From DAINRZ01 sp964634885 (GTDB taxonomy: Bacteria > Bacteroidota > Ignavibacteria > Kapaibacteriales > UBA2268): a stretch of 24,587 bases of DNA. How positions within the stretch are numbered: position 1 is the first letter of the stretch; each line of letters opens with the position of its first letter. The notes below the pieces were generated by a model. That model worked only from the letters and a program-made list of their open reading frames with translations, ran no database searches and was not told where the DNA came from. The stretch lies in assembly GCA_964634885.1 (NCBI GenBank), contig CAZWLN010000065.1, positions 1 through 24,587 on the forward strand, given 5' to 3'. Shown here piece after piece: positions 8,837-16,488 of the stretch. Both the position numbers and the translations under genes were made by a program.

Positions 8837-9967
8837 TTAATGTAACATTCCCCAAAAACTTACCGCCAGGAAAGAAACAAAAGAGACGGGTAAGAGTACT
8901 TTCCATCCGACGAACATCAACTGGTCAACCCTGAATCTCGGAAGTGTCCATCTGAGCCATATCTGGATGAAAACAAAGACAAAAGCTTTGCCGATGAACC
9001 AGAGAGGCTGAAGGTAAGGCTGGTTGAGGAATTCGCCGAAAGGCGAGTTCCAGCCGCCGAAGAACAGGATGGTAGTTACGGCCGCGACAACAAACATATT
9101 GGCGTACTCTGCGAAGAAGAACATGGCGAACTTCATGCCGGTGTATTCTGTGTGGTAGCCGGCAACTAATTCAGATTCACCTTCGGGTATGTCAAAAGGC
9201 GTTCTGTTTGTTTCAGCAAGCGATGATATGAAATAGGTTACGAACAGCAGCATCAGGAAGGGTATTACCCAGAGTTTCTCAACAGAGCCGGGGCCGCCGA
9301 ACACGAACCAGTTCCAGAACCAGCCGCTTTGGGCAATGTTCAGGTGCTGCACGTTCAGGCCGGACAAATAGCCTTCCCCGAGGTCCTTGAATCCCATGCT
9401 CCTGATATAGTCGGATGTTACTGCAAGGTCGCCTAGCTGGTAACTGCTGACAAGCGTTGCTATTGTCAGGATGCAGACCGCTGCGGGTATCTCATAGCTG
9501 ACGATCTGGGAAACGGAACGCATAGCACCCATAATCGAGTACTTGTTGTTCGAAGCCCAGCCGCCCATCACAATACCTATGACAGCAAAAGAGCCGACAG
9601 CCAGCAGGAAGAACAATCCGAGGTTCAGTCCCGAGGGTATGAAATAGGAACTGAAAGGAATTACAGCAAAACTTCCGTAAGCGCCGGCAAAAATTATGAA
9701 TGGCGCCAAATTGAAGAAAGGTTTGTTGGCAGCGTCGGGAGTAATGTCTTCCTTCTGCAGAAGCTTGAAAACTTCCGCAACAGGCTGAATTATGCCCCAG
9801 GGGCCTGTCCTCATGGGGCCAAGCCTTTCCTGGATGAACGCAGAAATTTTCAGTTCGCCGAGGATTGCTACCAATGCATAGCCTACAACAAAGATCATTG
9901 GTAAAACCAGGACAATCAGGATGCCCAGCCAGTTATTACCAAAAATATTATATACAAAATTCTCCAT
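8837..9967 (-). CDS. nuoH: NADH-quinone oxidoreductase subunit H
   Basis: The membrane subunit that forms the quinone chamber together with NuoB and NuoD. Conserved features in order: ERLGPMRTGPWGIIQPVAEV (about residues 47-66), the MGGWASNNKYSIMGAMRSVS loop (about 134-153) followed by QIVSYEIP, and the acidic loop SLAETNRTPFDIPEGESELV (about 249-268) lining the proton entry. At 376 residues it is longer than the E. coli protein. Much of the excess lies in the loop at about 176-232, which includes a Trp- and Gly-rich part (WFWNWFVFGGPG). The ATG at 9967 has no clear Shine-Dalgarno site; it is 30 bases after nuoD. Confidence 0.97.
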   Translation of the reverse strand: MENFVYNIFGNNWLGILIVLVLPMIFVVGYALVAILGELKISAFIQERLGPMRTGPWGIIQPVAEVFKLLQKEDITPDAANKPFFNLAPFIIFAGAYGSFAVIPFSSYFIPSGLNLGLFFLLAVGSFAVIGIVMGGWASNNKYSIMGAMRSVSQIVSYEIPAAVCILTIATLVSSYQLGDLAVTSDYIRSMGFKDLGEGYLSGLNVQHLNIAQSGWFWNWFVFGGPGSVEKLWVIPFLMLLFVTYFISSLAETNRTPFDIPEGESELVAGYHTEYTGMKFAMFFFAEYANMFVVAAVTTILFFGGWNSPFGEFLNQPYLQPLWFIGKAFVFVFIQIWLRWTLPRFRVDQLMFVGWKVLLPVSFVSFLAVSFWGMLH

Positions 9968-9997
9968 TATTTTTTCATTGTATGATGTAACATTATA

Positions 9998-11149
9998 TTA
10001 TCTGTCAACTTCACCTAATACAATATCTATACTACCAAGGATCATGATTAAATCTGCAAACAAATAGCCTTTTGTAATCTCGGGCAATACCGCGAGGTTA
10101 ACAAAACTCGGCCCGCGTGCTTTTACCCTTGCCGGTTTCGGGGTGCCGTCGCTTACGATGTAGAATCCCAGTTCTCCTTTGGGATTCTCAGCGGCGGAAT
10201 AGATCTCGCCCTTTGGAACTTTGATCTTTCTCGGAACTTTTTCTTTAACGTCGCCTTCGTTGGGCATCTGGGCAAGAGCCTGTTCGATGATACGGCAGCT
10301 TTCTTCCATCTCGTGGAACCTGACCATGATGCGGTCCCAGCAATCGCCGACAGTACCCATCTCCCCTTTGCCGACTACGACATTGAAGTCGAACTTGTCG
10401 TAGATGGAATAGGGCTGGTCTTTCCTCAGGTCGAAATGTACGCCCGAAGCGCGCAGGTTGGGGCCTGTAACGCCATAGTTGAGGGCAACGTCGCCGGGCA
10501 GAATGCCGACATTAGCGGTACGATTGATGAAAATCCTGTTTTTAAGAAGAAGATTAAGTATTTCTTCGTTTGTAGCCAGAATCTGTTTAACGGCAAATGC
10601 GACATCCTCTTTAAAAGCAGGATGTACTTCGCCGGACAAACCGCCGACCCAGAAGTAATTGTAGAGAAGCCTGCCGCCGGAAGCTTTCTCGAAGATCGAC
10701 AGAACATATTCCCTGTCCCTGAACAAATAGAGGAAAGGAGTAAAAGCGCCGACATCGAGTCCGAAAGCTGCGACAGCAATCTGGTGGTTGACGATGCGGT
10801 TAAGCTCGGCCATAATTACGCGGATATACTCCACTCTTTCAGGCACCTGGATGCCGCACAGTTTCTCGATGCCCATTACGTATGGCCATTCGTTGTTCAT
10901 GGAGCATTCGTAGTCCATCCTGTCGATGTAAGGAATCACTCCGTTGTACTGTACGTTTTCGGCGTGCTTTTCGAAGCAGCGGTGGAGATAGCCGATATGA
11001 GGAATTACTTCGGTAACGATTTCGCCGTCCAGTTCCACCTCAAGCCTGAGCAAGCCGTGGGTTGACGGGTGCTGAGGGCCGACGTTAAGGCGCATCCTGT
11101 CCGAATCAATCAGACTGTACTCAAAATCAACTTTTTTTCTATCGCTCAC
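9998..11149 (-). CDS. nuoD: NADH-quinone oxidoreductase subunit D
   Basis: The 49-kDa-type peripheral subunit of complex I (383 residues), related to the large subunit of [NiFe] hydrogenases but without the metal site, forming the quinone pocket with NuoB. Signatures: LNVGPQHPSTHGLLRLEVEL near the N-terminus, IPHIGYLHRCFEKHAE, and YIDRMDYECSMNNEWPYVMG with the following IEKLCGIQVPERVEYIR. Full length, and separate from nuoC, unlike the nuoCD fusion of E. coli and Bacteroides. The start is a GTG at 11149, supported by an AGG 8 bases before it and by the family's typical N-terminus. It lies 33 bases after nuoC. Confidence 0.97.
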   Translation of the reverse strand: MSDRKKVDFEYSLIDSDRMRLNVGPQHPSTHGLLRLEVELDGEIVTEVIPHIGYLHRCFEKHAENVQYNGVIPYIDRMDYECSMNNEWPYVMGIEKLCGIQVPERVEYIRVIMAELNRIVNHQIAVAAFGLDVGAFTPFLYLFRDREYVLSIFEKASGGRLLYNYFWVGGLSGEVHPAFKEDVAFAVKQILATNEEILNLLLKNRIFINRTANVGILPGDVALNYGVTGPNLRASGVHFDLRKDQPYSIYDKFDFNVVVGKGEMGTVGDCWDRIMVRFHEMEESCRIIEQALAQMPNEGDVKEKVPRKIKVPKGEIYSAAENPKGELGFYIVSDGTPKPARVKARGPSFVNLAVLPEITKGYLFADLIMILGSIDIVLGEVDR

Positions 11150-11182
11150 GATCTATACCTGTAATGTGTAATAATCTGTTTA

Positions 11183-11659
11183 TTAATAGGGAACTTTCAT
11201 GCCGTGGTATTCTTCGGGTTCTTTGTAATCCTTCCTCAGGGGATGGCCTTCCCAGTCATAGGCACACAGTATCCGAATGAGGTTGTGGTGGCCTTCGAAG
11301 ACGATGCCCATCAGGTCCCAGGCTTCTCTTTCATGCCAGTCGGCAGACCTCCATACTTTTTCCAGGGTAGGAACGACAGGATTGTCCTTTGGAACTTTCA
11401 CTTTGATTGTCAGTTTGTGCTTATGAGTCAGGGACATCAGGTTGTAAACCACGCCGAAAGCATCACCATAGTCCATGGAACTGAGACAGACAAAATAATC
11501 GAACAACAAATCCGGGTTGTCACGCAGTTCGAGGGCGATATCGACGATTTTGTCAGGTTTGATTTCAATAAATGGATCCGAAGGCTGTTCATTAGTGATG
11601 CTGATTACATCATCTTCAAATTTGGCTTTCAGCAGTTCAAAGATTTTATTGATTTCCAT
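11183..11659 (-). CDS. nuoC: NADH-quinone oxidoreductase subunit C
   Basis: The 30-kDa-type peripheral subunit (158 residues), structural partner of NuoD. The C-terminal half carries the diagnostic SADWHEREAWDLMGIVFEGH segment and the LRKDY motif shortly after, ending in a KVPY tail. It is a stand-alone NuoC, with no NuoD fusion. The ATG at 11659 has no strong Shine-Dalgarno site; it lies 20 bases after nuoB, so translational coupling is plausible. Confidence 0.97.
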   Translation of the reverse strand: MEINKIFELLKAKFEDDVISITNEQPSDPFIEIKPDKIVDIALELRDNPDLLFDYFVCLSSMDYGDAFGVVYNLMSLTHKHKLTIKVKVPKDNPVVPTLEKVWRSADWHEREAWDLMGIVFEGHHNLIRILCAYDWEGHPLRKDYKEPEEYHGMKVPY

Positions 11660-11679
11660 AGATTACCAATTTATTCTAA

Positions 11680-12252
11680 TTAGTTATGAATTATTTCGTT
11701 CTCGACAATAATATTACCGGCAGCAGCAGCCGCGGCATCTTCTTCGGCGACTCTCTGCCTCTTCCTGAAAATGGCTTCCATATTAATCATTTTCTGTAGT
11801 TTGATCATTCCCTCTTCTAAGGCTTCGGGCCTGGGAGGGCAACCGGGGACATAGACGTCGATGGGAATAATCCTGTCCACACCCTTTAATACATGATAGC
11901 CATTCTTCCAGTAAGGGCCGCCGGAGTTGGCGCAGGACCCCATGGATATTGCATAGCGTGGTTCGGGCATTTGTTCGTATAGCCTCTTAATTCGTTCGGC
12001 CATTTTCATGGTTACAGTACCTGAGATGATGATGAAATCGGCCTGTCGCGGTGTACTTCTGGGCAGGCATCCATATCTCATAAAATCGAAATGAGAAGCG
12101 TTCACGGCCATAAACTCGAAAGCGCAGCAGGCAAGCCCAAATTGCATATACCAGTCTGACTTGCTCCTGCCCCAGTTGAGTATGTCTTCAACGGTTCCCA
12201 GAATGAAACCACCTGCGTTGTAAGGGTCATTTAATTTATTCAATAATCCCAT
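11680..12252 (-). CDS. nuoB: NADH-quinone oxidoreductase subunit B (cluster N2)
   Basis: A peripheral subunit (190 residues) that holds the terminal [4Fe-4S] cluster N2, from which quinone is reduced. The expected ligands are present: the adjacent pair C42-C43 in FGLACCAFEF, C107 in SMGSCANSGG and C138 in VYVPGCPPRPEAL. The PRSTPRQADFIIISGTVT segment is also typical. After the conserved core there is a C-terminal tail with many charges and a run of six alanines. The ATG at 12252 lies 23 bases after nuoA. Confidence 0.97.
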   Translation of the reverse strand: MGLLNKLNDPYNAGGFILGTVEDILNWGRSKSDWYMQFGLACCAFEFMAVNASHFDFMRYGCLPRSTPRQADFIIISGTVTMKMAERIKRLYEQMPEPRYAISMGSCANSGGPYWKNGYHVLKGVDRIIPIDVYVPGCPPRPEALEEGMIKLQKMINMEAIFRKRQRVAEEDAAAAAAGNIIVENEIIHN

Positions 12253-12275
12253 CTATTGATTCTCCCAATTAAAAT

Positions 12276-12701
12276 TTAGTTCTTCTTTTTAATAATCATA
12301 TCCTGGAGGTTAGGAATGACCGGATTGGGTTTTTCCCAGGTCAGATAGCCTTTTGCCCAGTCATAGACCAAGCCGTATGTCAGAACGACGAAGAAAACGA
12401 GCATGGCATAGAATGCATACCAGCCAAGCTGTTTGTAAACGGCAGACCAGGGAAACAGCAAAACGACTTCAACGTCAAAGATCAGGAACACAAGCGCTAC
12501 GACGTAGAACCTGACATTAAACTTAATCCTGGAATCGCCGAATGGGACTTCACCGCATTCATAGGTAGCATTTTTTAACGGGTTTGGTTTGCTTGGCCTG
12601 ACAACTGCTGATGCTACCAAGCTGATACCGACAAAGAGAAATCCTAAAACCAGAAATAATAAAACTATCCCAAAATCTGTCAGCATACTTATTGCCTGCA
12701 T
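12276..12701 (-). CDS. nuoA: NADH-quinone oxidoreductase subunit A
   Basis: A small three-helix membrane subunit of complex I and the first gene of the operon. Recognised by the loop with ATYECGEVPFGDSRIKFNVR, which contains the conserved Cys next to the quinone site, and by the helix FYVVALVFLIFDVEVVLLFP with its acidic residues. The ATG at 12701 gives 141 residues. An upstream GTG at 12722 would add seven residues; neither start has a clear Shine-Dalgarno site, so the exact start is uncertain. It faces an AT-rich gap of about 400 bases that must hold the operon promoter. Confidence 0.95.
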   Translation of the reverse strand: MQAISMLTDFGIVLLFLVLGFLFVGISLVASAVVRPSKPNPLKNATYECGEVPFGDSRIKFNVRFYVVALVFLIFDVEVVLLFPWSAVYKQLGWYAFYAMLVFFVVLTYGLVYDWAKGYLTWEKPNPVIPNLQDMIIKKKN

Positions 12702-13108
12702 TATTTTAAAAAAAACTGCCACGAAATTACAAAGAATTTGAATTATGGCAATAGGAAAAAACCGGTAAAAATATTAACACAGGCTAAATATTAAATTAAC
12801 AGCTCGCATAGGCGCCCGGAATTAATACATTAATAATTGCCGGTTTCATGAAGTAATTCAAAATAATTCTAATAAATTAATTGCAATGAGCATAAAGGAC
12901 TCATTATGCGTTCGTGAATTCTTGTTAATAATAAATTAATCTTAATGTGGAAAAATATTATAGTTTATATGGTGTTTGATAATTTTTCTTTCAGGAGTTC
13001 CATCGAATTACCAATTATGATATTTAATTTAAAATAACAAATTTCCTCTTGTTGCATATATACGTAAATGATATATTTGAAAAGTAATTTTATTCAATGG
13101 GGAATTTT
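12702..13108. promoter_or_regulatory. Divergent intergenic region between nuoA and the Rpn-family gene
   Basis: About 400 AT-rich bases with no credible gene, flanked by two divergent start codons, so it should hold the nuo promoter (minus) and the promoter of the plus-strand nuclease gene. I could not pick a convincing nuo promoter by eye. Two overlapping dyads stand out: AATGAG (12885-12890) with CTCATT (12900-12905), and GCATAA (12890-12895) with TTATGC (12904-12909). They are mutually exclusive as hairpins and could be an operator. Confidence 0.5.
13049..13079 (+). promoter_or_regulatory. Possible Bacteroidota-type promoter of the Rpn-family gene
   Basis: TATATTTG (13072-13079) matches the Bacteroidota -7 consensus TAnnTTTG. 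A TTG (13049-13051) stands 20 bases upstream, close to the spacing of the -33 element. Transcription would begin a few bases downstream, giving a leader of roughly 20-25 bases. The region is AT-rich, so chance matches are easy. Confidence 0.3.
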
Positions 13109-14014
13109 ATGAATAGTATCGATATTACAAAAATTAACCTCAGGAACGACATCATATTTAAATATGTTTTTGCAACAGAAGAATCCCACGGCATATTAAT
13201 CGACCTGCTCAATGCAATATTTAAAGACAGCGGCCAGGAACTGATTTCTGAAATCGAATACCTGAACCCCATGAACCTGAAGGAATACCTTACAGACAAA
13301 TCCACAGTCATCGACATCAAAGCTAAAGACGAAAAAGGAAGGTTTTACAACATTGAGATGCAGGTACAAAAGGAACAGAATTTCATTCCCAGGATGATAT
13401 TTTATAATGCAAAAATGCTTGCCGGACAGCTTGAGGAATCATTCGGCTATGAAAAGCTGAATAAGACCATATCCATTGCATTTACGGATTTTATCCTCCC
13501 GGTAAAGGAAAAGCCGATACACAATATATACAGGCTAATGAACGTTAAAAGTCACAGGGAGTTGGCAGACATCGTTGAGTATCACTTCATCGAGCTGCCA
13601 AAGTATAAGGATGACAGGACATATGACGATCCGATCAACAAATGGCTCTGTGCCATTATTGGCGGTGAATCCTTCATCAACAATCCGGGCAGGATGCCGG
13701 AAGCTATAAAAAAGGAGAAAATGATAATGAAAGCAATAGAAAAAATGCGAAAGGCTGCCGCTGACCCTGATGTCAGAGCGATTATTGAGTTCCGTGAAAA
13801 AGCTGTTCACGACGAAGCGGACAGGTTGGCCTATGCCACTAAAAAAGCCATGCTGATTGGTGAGAAAAGGGGCATCAGGCTGGGAGAAAAAAGAGGCCGT
13901 GAAAATGAAAAAATGAATATTGCTCTTCAGATGCTGGCCCTCAATATTAGTATCGACAACATTTCTTCGGTTACCGGACTGTCAGCAGATACCATTTCAA
14001 AACTTAAGCAATGA
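13109..14014 (+). CDS. Rpn family recombination-promoting nuclease / PD-(D/E)XK transposase-like protein
   Basis: A member of the PDDEXK_2 (Rpn/YhgA-like) family, about 301 residues. Such proteins are magnesium-dependent DNA endonucleases linked to RecA-independent recombination; the cellular role of this one is unknown. Visible motifs: LRNDIIFKYVF near the N-terminus, then the PD-(D/E)XK core LTDKSTVIDIKA with D69, and RFYNIEMQVQ with E83-x-Q85. The C-terminus has a charged GEKRG repeat and an SVTGLSADTISKLKQ-type helical tail, both usual in this family. The ATG at 13109 is preferred because GGGGA stands 5 bases before it; an in-frame ATG at 13097 lacks such a site. It is a single gene with no terminal inverted repeats seen around it, so it is not a classical insertion sequence. 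These genes are often multicopy and horizontally spread. Confidence 0.9.
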   Translation: MNSIDITKINLRNDIIFKYVFATEESHGILIDLLNAIFKDSGQELISEIEYLNPMNLKEYLTDKSTVIDIKAKDEKGRFYNIEMQVQKEQNFIPRMIFYNAKMLAGQLEESFGYEKLNKTISIAFTDFILPVKEKPIHNIYRLMNVKSHRELADIVEYHFIELPKYKDDRTYDDPINKWLCAIIGGESFINNPGRMPEAIKKEKMIMKAIEKMRKAAADPDVRAIIEFREKAVHDEADRLAYATKKAMLIGEKRGIRLGEKRGRENEKMNIALQMLALNISIDNISSVTGLSADTISKLKQ

Positions 14015-14027
14015 CAAGCTGCAATCC

Positions 14028-14053
14028 GGCAGCAAGCGCAAGGCCTTTCTGCC
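14028..14053 (+). terminator. Weak hairpin after the Rpn-family gene
   Basis: GGCAG (14028-14032) pairs with CTGCC (14049-14053), extended inside by AAG/CTT across one mismatch, 13 bases after the stop codon. No T-run follows, so it could be a transcript-end or stabilising structure rather than a proven intrinsic terminator. Confidence 0.25.
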
Positions 14054-14183
14054 AGAAAATAAAAAGAATATTATACATTATTTCTGTATGATTTATTTTT
14101 CCACCATGGAGAAATAGTTGTTTCATAGAAATTGCAATGTTTGTAATTTTGGAGTTTTGTTACAGATATAATTTATATTGATA

Positions 14184-14996
14184 ATGAAATTAACATGTGT
14201 ACAGTTTGCTCCTGTTTTTGGAAACAGAGACAAGAACGTGGAAACCATGCTGCAATATACCGGCGGCACAGACTGCGACATCATCCTGTTCCCGGAACTC
14301 TGTACTTCGGGATACTTTTTCCTGTCTGCCGAAGAAGCACTGCGCCAGTCCATCCCACTTAACAGCGATGTAATCGACGTTTTCGCAAGGGAAGCAATGG
14401 TCATGGACAGGATCATCTGTTTCGGTTTCCCTGAGAACGACAACGGTAAAGTATATAATTCTGCCGCCATCCTGTTTCCCAACCCGAAGTACAACAGGGT
14501 TTACCGGAAAACCCATATGTTCTATAAGGAGAAATTCTGCTTTGAACAGGGAAACACCGGATTTTTTGTTGTTGACTATAAAGAAAAGGATATAAAGATC
14601 GGCCCGATGATATGCTATGACTGGCGTTTTCCCGAAGCTGCCCGTTCCCTTGCCCTCGACGGCGCCGACCTGATCGTCTGCCCTTCCAACCTTGTAACCA
14701 ACGTTTGGCACAGTGTAATGCCCACAAGAGCCCTCGAAAACAAAGTCTATCTTGCTGTTGCCAACAGGTGCGGTACGGAGCAAAGAGGCGATGAAACGCT
14801 GTTTTTCAACGGCGGCTCTGCTATTTATCACTATTCGGGCCAGGAATTGGAAAAAGCCCCGGTTGAAAGCGATACAGTCATTTCGGCAGAGATTTTCCCC
14901 GGTGAAACAAGGAACAAATCATTCAATGAATTCAACGACATATTCAGGGACAGGAAACCTGAATATTATTCAGTAATATTAAATAACGGACAATAA
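14184..14996 (+). CDS. Carbon-nitrogen hydrolase (nitrilase superfamily amidase)
   Basis: A 270-residue cytoplasmic enzyme that should hydrolyse an amide C-N bond through a Glu-Lys-Cys triad. The triad is visible: E38 in ILFPELCTSGY, K109 in YNRVYRKTHMF and C144 in GPMICYDWRFPEAARSLAL. The length and single-domain layout fit the omega-amidase, carbamoylase or beta-alanine-synthase-like branches; the substrate cannot be read from the sequence. The ATG at 14184 is chosen over a TTG two codons upstream; no strong Shine-Dalgarno site is seen. Its TAA stop overlaps the murC start by one base (TAATG), so the two are translated from one message. A weak Bacteroidota-like TAATTTTG lies at 14144-14151 but has no well-spaced partner. 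Confidence 0.93.
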   Translation: MKLTCVQFAPVFGNRDKNVETMLQYTGGTDCDIILFPELCTSGYFFLSAEEALRQSIPLNSDVIDVFAREAMVMDRIICFGFPENDNGKVYNSAAILFPNPKYNRVYRKTHMFYKEKFCFEQGNTGFFVVDYKEKDIKIGPMICYDWRFPEAARSLALDGADLIVCPSNLVTNVWHSVMPTRALENKVYLAVANRCGTEQRGDETLFFNGGSAIYHYSGQELEKAPVESDTVISAEIFPGETRNKSFNEFNDIFRDRKPEYYSVILNNGQ

Positions 14997-16372
14997 TGTT
15001 TGCATCAGTAAAGAAAATTCACTTCGTGGGCATCGGCGGCATCGGCATGAGCGCCATCGCCGAAATACTGCTCACTCAGGGATTCAGCGTCAGCGGTTCA
15101 GACATGGCGCAATCAGAAAATACGGACTATCTTGCTTCCCTCGGCGCTAAGATATACATCGGCCACGACGCAAAGAACATTGGAGACACCGAAGTTGTAG
15201 TTTACTCGAGCGCTGTCCACCCAAAAGAAAATCCTGAAACCCTGGAAGCGCTGAACAGGAACCTGCCTCTGCTGCGCCGTGCAGAAATGCTGGCAGAAGT
15301 TACAAGGCTCAATTACTGCCTTGCCATCTCGGGTACTCACGGCAAGACAACGACAACATCCATGTGCGGCCTGACGATGATCAAAGCCGGCTTTGACCCT
15401 ACTGTCATTGTCGGTGGCAGGTTGAGCGGACTCGGCGGCTCGAACGCCTGCCTTGGAAAAGGAGACTGGACCGTTGTCGAAGCCGATGAATACGACCGTT
15501 CTTTTCTGCAGCTCCTCCCTACCGTTGCGATAATTAATAATGTCGAAGCCGAACATATTGATATATACAAAGATTTCGACGACCTGAAGAATACATTCGC
15601 CGACTTTGCCAACAAAGTGCCTTTCTACGGCTTTGTGGCTGTCTGCCTCGACGACCCGGGCATTAAGGACATATTGCCGCAAATCAAGAAAAAAGTAATA
15701 AGTTTCGGGTTGTCAAGGCACTGTGACATCAGGGCGGAAAACGTTACCTATTCGGGCCGTTCTACAGAATGCAAAGTCTATGAATTCGGAAAACTGCTCG
15801 GTAAACTTACATTGAATATTCCCGGCATCCACAATGTACGCAATGCCCTTGCTGCCGTAACCGTCAGCCGCCAGATGGGCATCGGTTTTGACGTAATAGC
15901 AAGTGCGATAGCCGAGTTTACTGGTGTTTACCGGCGTTTCGAGATAAAAGCAGACGCAAAAGGCATTATGGTCATCGACGACTATGCCCATCACCACACT
16001 GAAATCTCTGCAACACTCCAGGCAGCCCGCAACGGATGGGACCGAAGGATCGTCTGTGTTTTCCAGCCTCACACATACACCAGGACAGCCGCCTTTTACA
16101 AAGACTTCGGCAGATCGTTCGACGAAGCCGACGTATTGATTGTTACTGATGTTTACCCTGCCAGGGAAACCCCCATCGAAGGAGTGACCGGAAAATTAGT
16201 CGCCGACGCAGCAATACAATCAGGACACCGCAATGTAGTCTATATCCCCGATAAAAATGATTTGTTTGCAGAAATAAAGAAAATTATGAAGGAAGGTGAT
16301 ATAATCATTACCATGGGCGCAGGCGATATATGGAAAACTACAAACATGCTTGTGGCAGATTTGAACGGATGA
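14996..16372 (+). CDS. murC: UDP-N-acetylmuramate--L-alanine ligase
   Basis: A cytoplasmic peptidoglycan enzyme that adds L-alanine to UDP-N-acetylmuramate using ATP. At 458 residues it has the normal length. Motifs in order: the Rossmann-type VGIGGIGMSAIAEIL (about residues 11-25), the ATP-binding ISGTHGKTTTTS (111-122), EADEYDRSF (162-170), NNVEAEHIDIYKD (181-193), PGIHNVRNALAAV (276-288), DDYAHHHTEI (328-337) and FQPHTYTRT (356-364). The N-terminal glycine motif is of MurC rather than Mpl type. A small variation is His in place of the usual Pro in DDYxHHPTE. It lies outside a dcw cluster here; its only partner is the amidohydrolase whose stop it overlaps. Confidence 0.96.
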   Translation: MFASVKKIHFVGIGGIGMSAIAEILLTQGFSVSGSDMAQSENTDYLASLGAKIYIGHDAKNIGDTEVVVYSSAVHPKENPETLEALNRNLPLLRRAEMLAEVTRLNYCLAISGTHGKTTTTSMCGLTMIKAGFDPTVIVGGRLSGLGGSNACLGKGDWTVVEADEYDRSFLQLLPTVAIINNVEAEHIDIYKDFDDLKNTFADFANKVPFYGFVAVCLDDPGIKDILPQIKKKVISFGLSRHCDIRAENVTYSGRSTECKVYEFGKLLGKLTLNIPGIHNVRNALAAVTVSRQMGIGFDVIASAIAEFTGVYRRFEIKADAKGIMVIDDYAHHHTEISATLQAARNGWDRRIVCVFQPHTYTRTAAFYKDFGRSFDEADVLIVTDVYPARETPIEGVTGKLVADAAIQSGHRNVVYIPDKNDLFAEIKKIMKEGDIIITMGAGDIWKTTNMLVADLNG

Positions 16373-16488
16373 TCAGGCTCCCGATGGCATGAAAAAAAAA
16401 TATTGAGTATCTTTTAAAATAATATTAAGACAAAATCGAAAATTAAGTCAAAAATCAAGTATGTGTTAAATTAATTTATTGAAGAACA

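Noticed and set aside
10313..11065. Plus-strand open reading frame of 250 codons antisense to nuoD
   Set aside because: It lies wholly inside the well-conserved nuoD gene and shows no domain or ribosome-binding site, so it is a shadow frame.
12702..13108. Possible small RNA or hidden small gene in the long AT-rich gap
   Set aside because: No frame of useful length with a ribosome-binding site, and no stem followed by a T-run. Only short dyads were seen.
13109..14014. Insertion sequence around the Rpn-family gene
   Set aside because: No terminal inverted repeats or flanking target duplication could be found, and this family moves or spreads without typical insertion-sequence ends.
14118..14151. 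Bacteroidota-type promoter before the amidohydrolase gene
   Set aside because: TAATTTTG fits the -7 box, but the nearest TTG is 23 bases away, longer than the usual spacing. Too weak to list as a feature.
14190..14831. Minus-strand open reading frame of 213 codons inside the amidohydrolase gene
   Set aside because: The plus-strand gene has an intact catalytic triad and normal length. The antisense frame has no recognisable motif.
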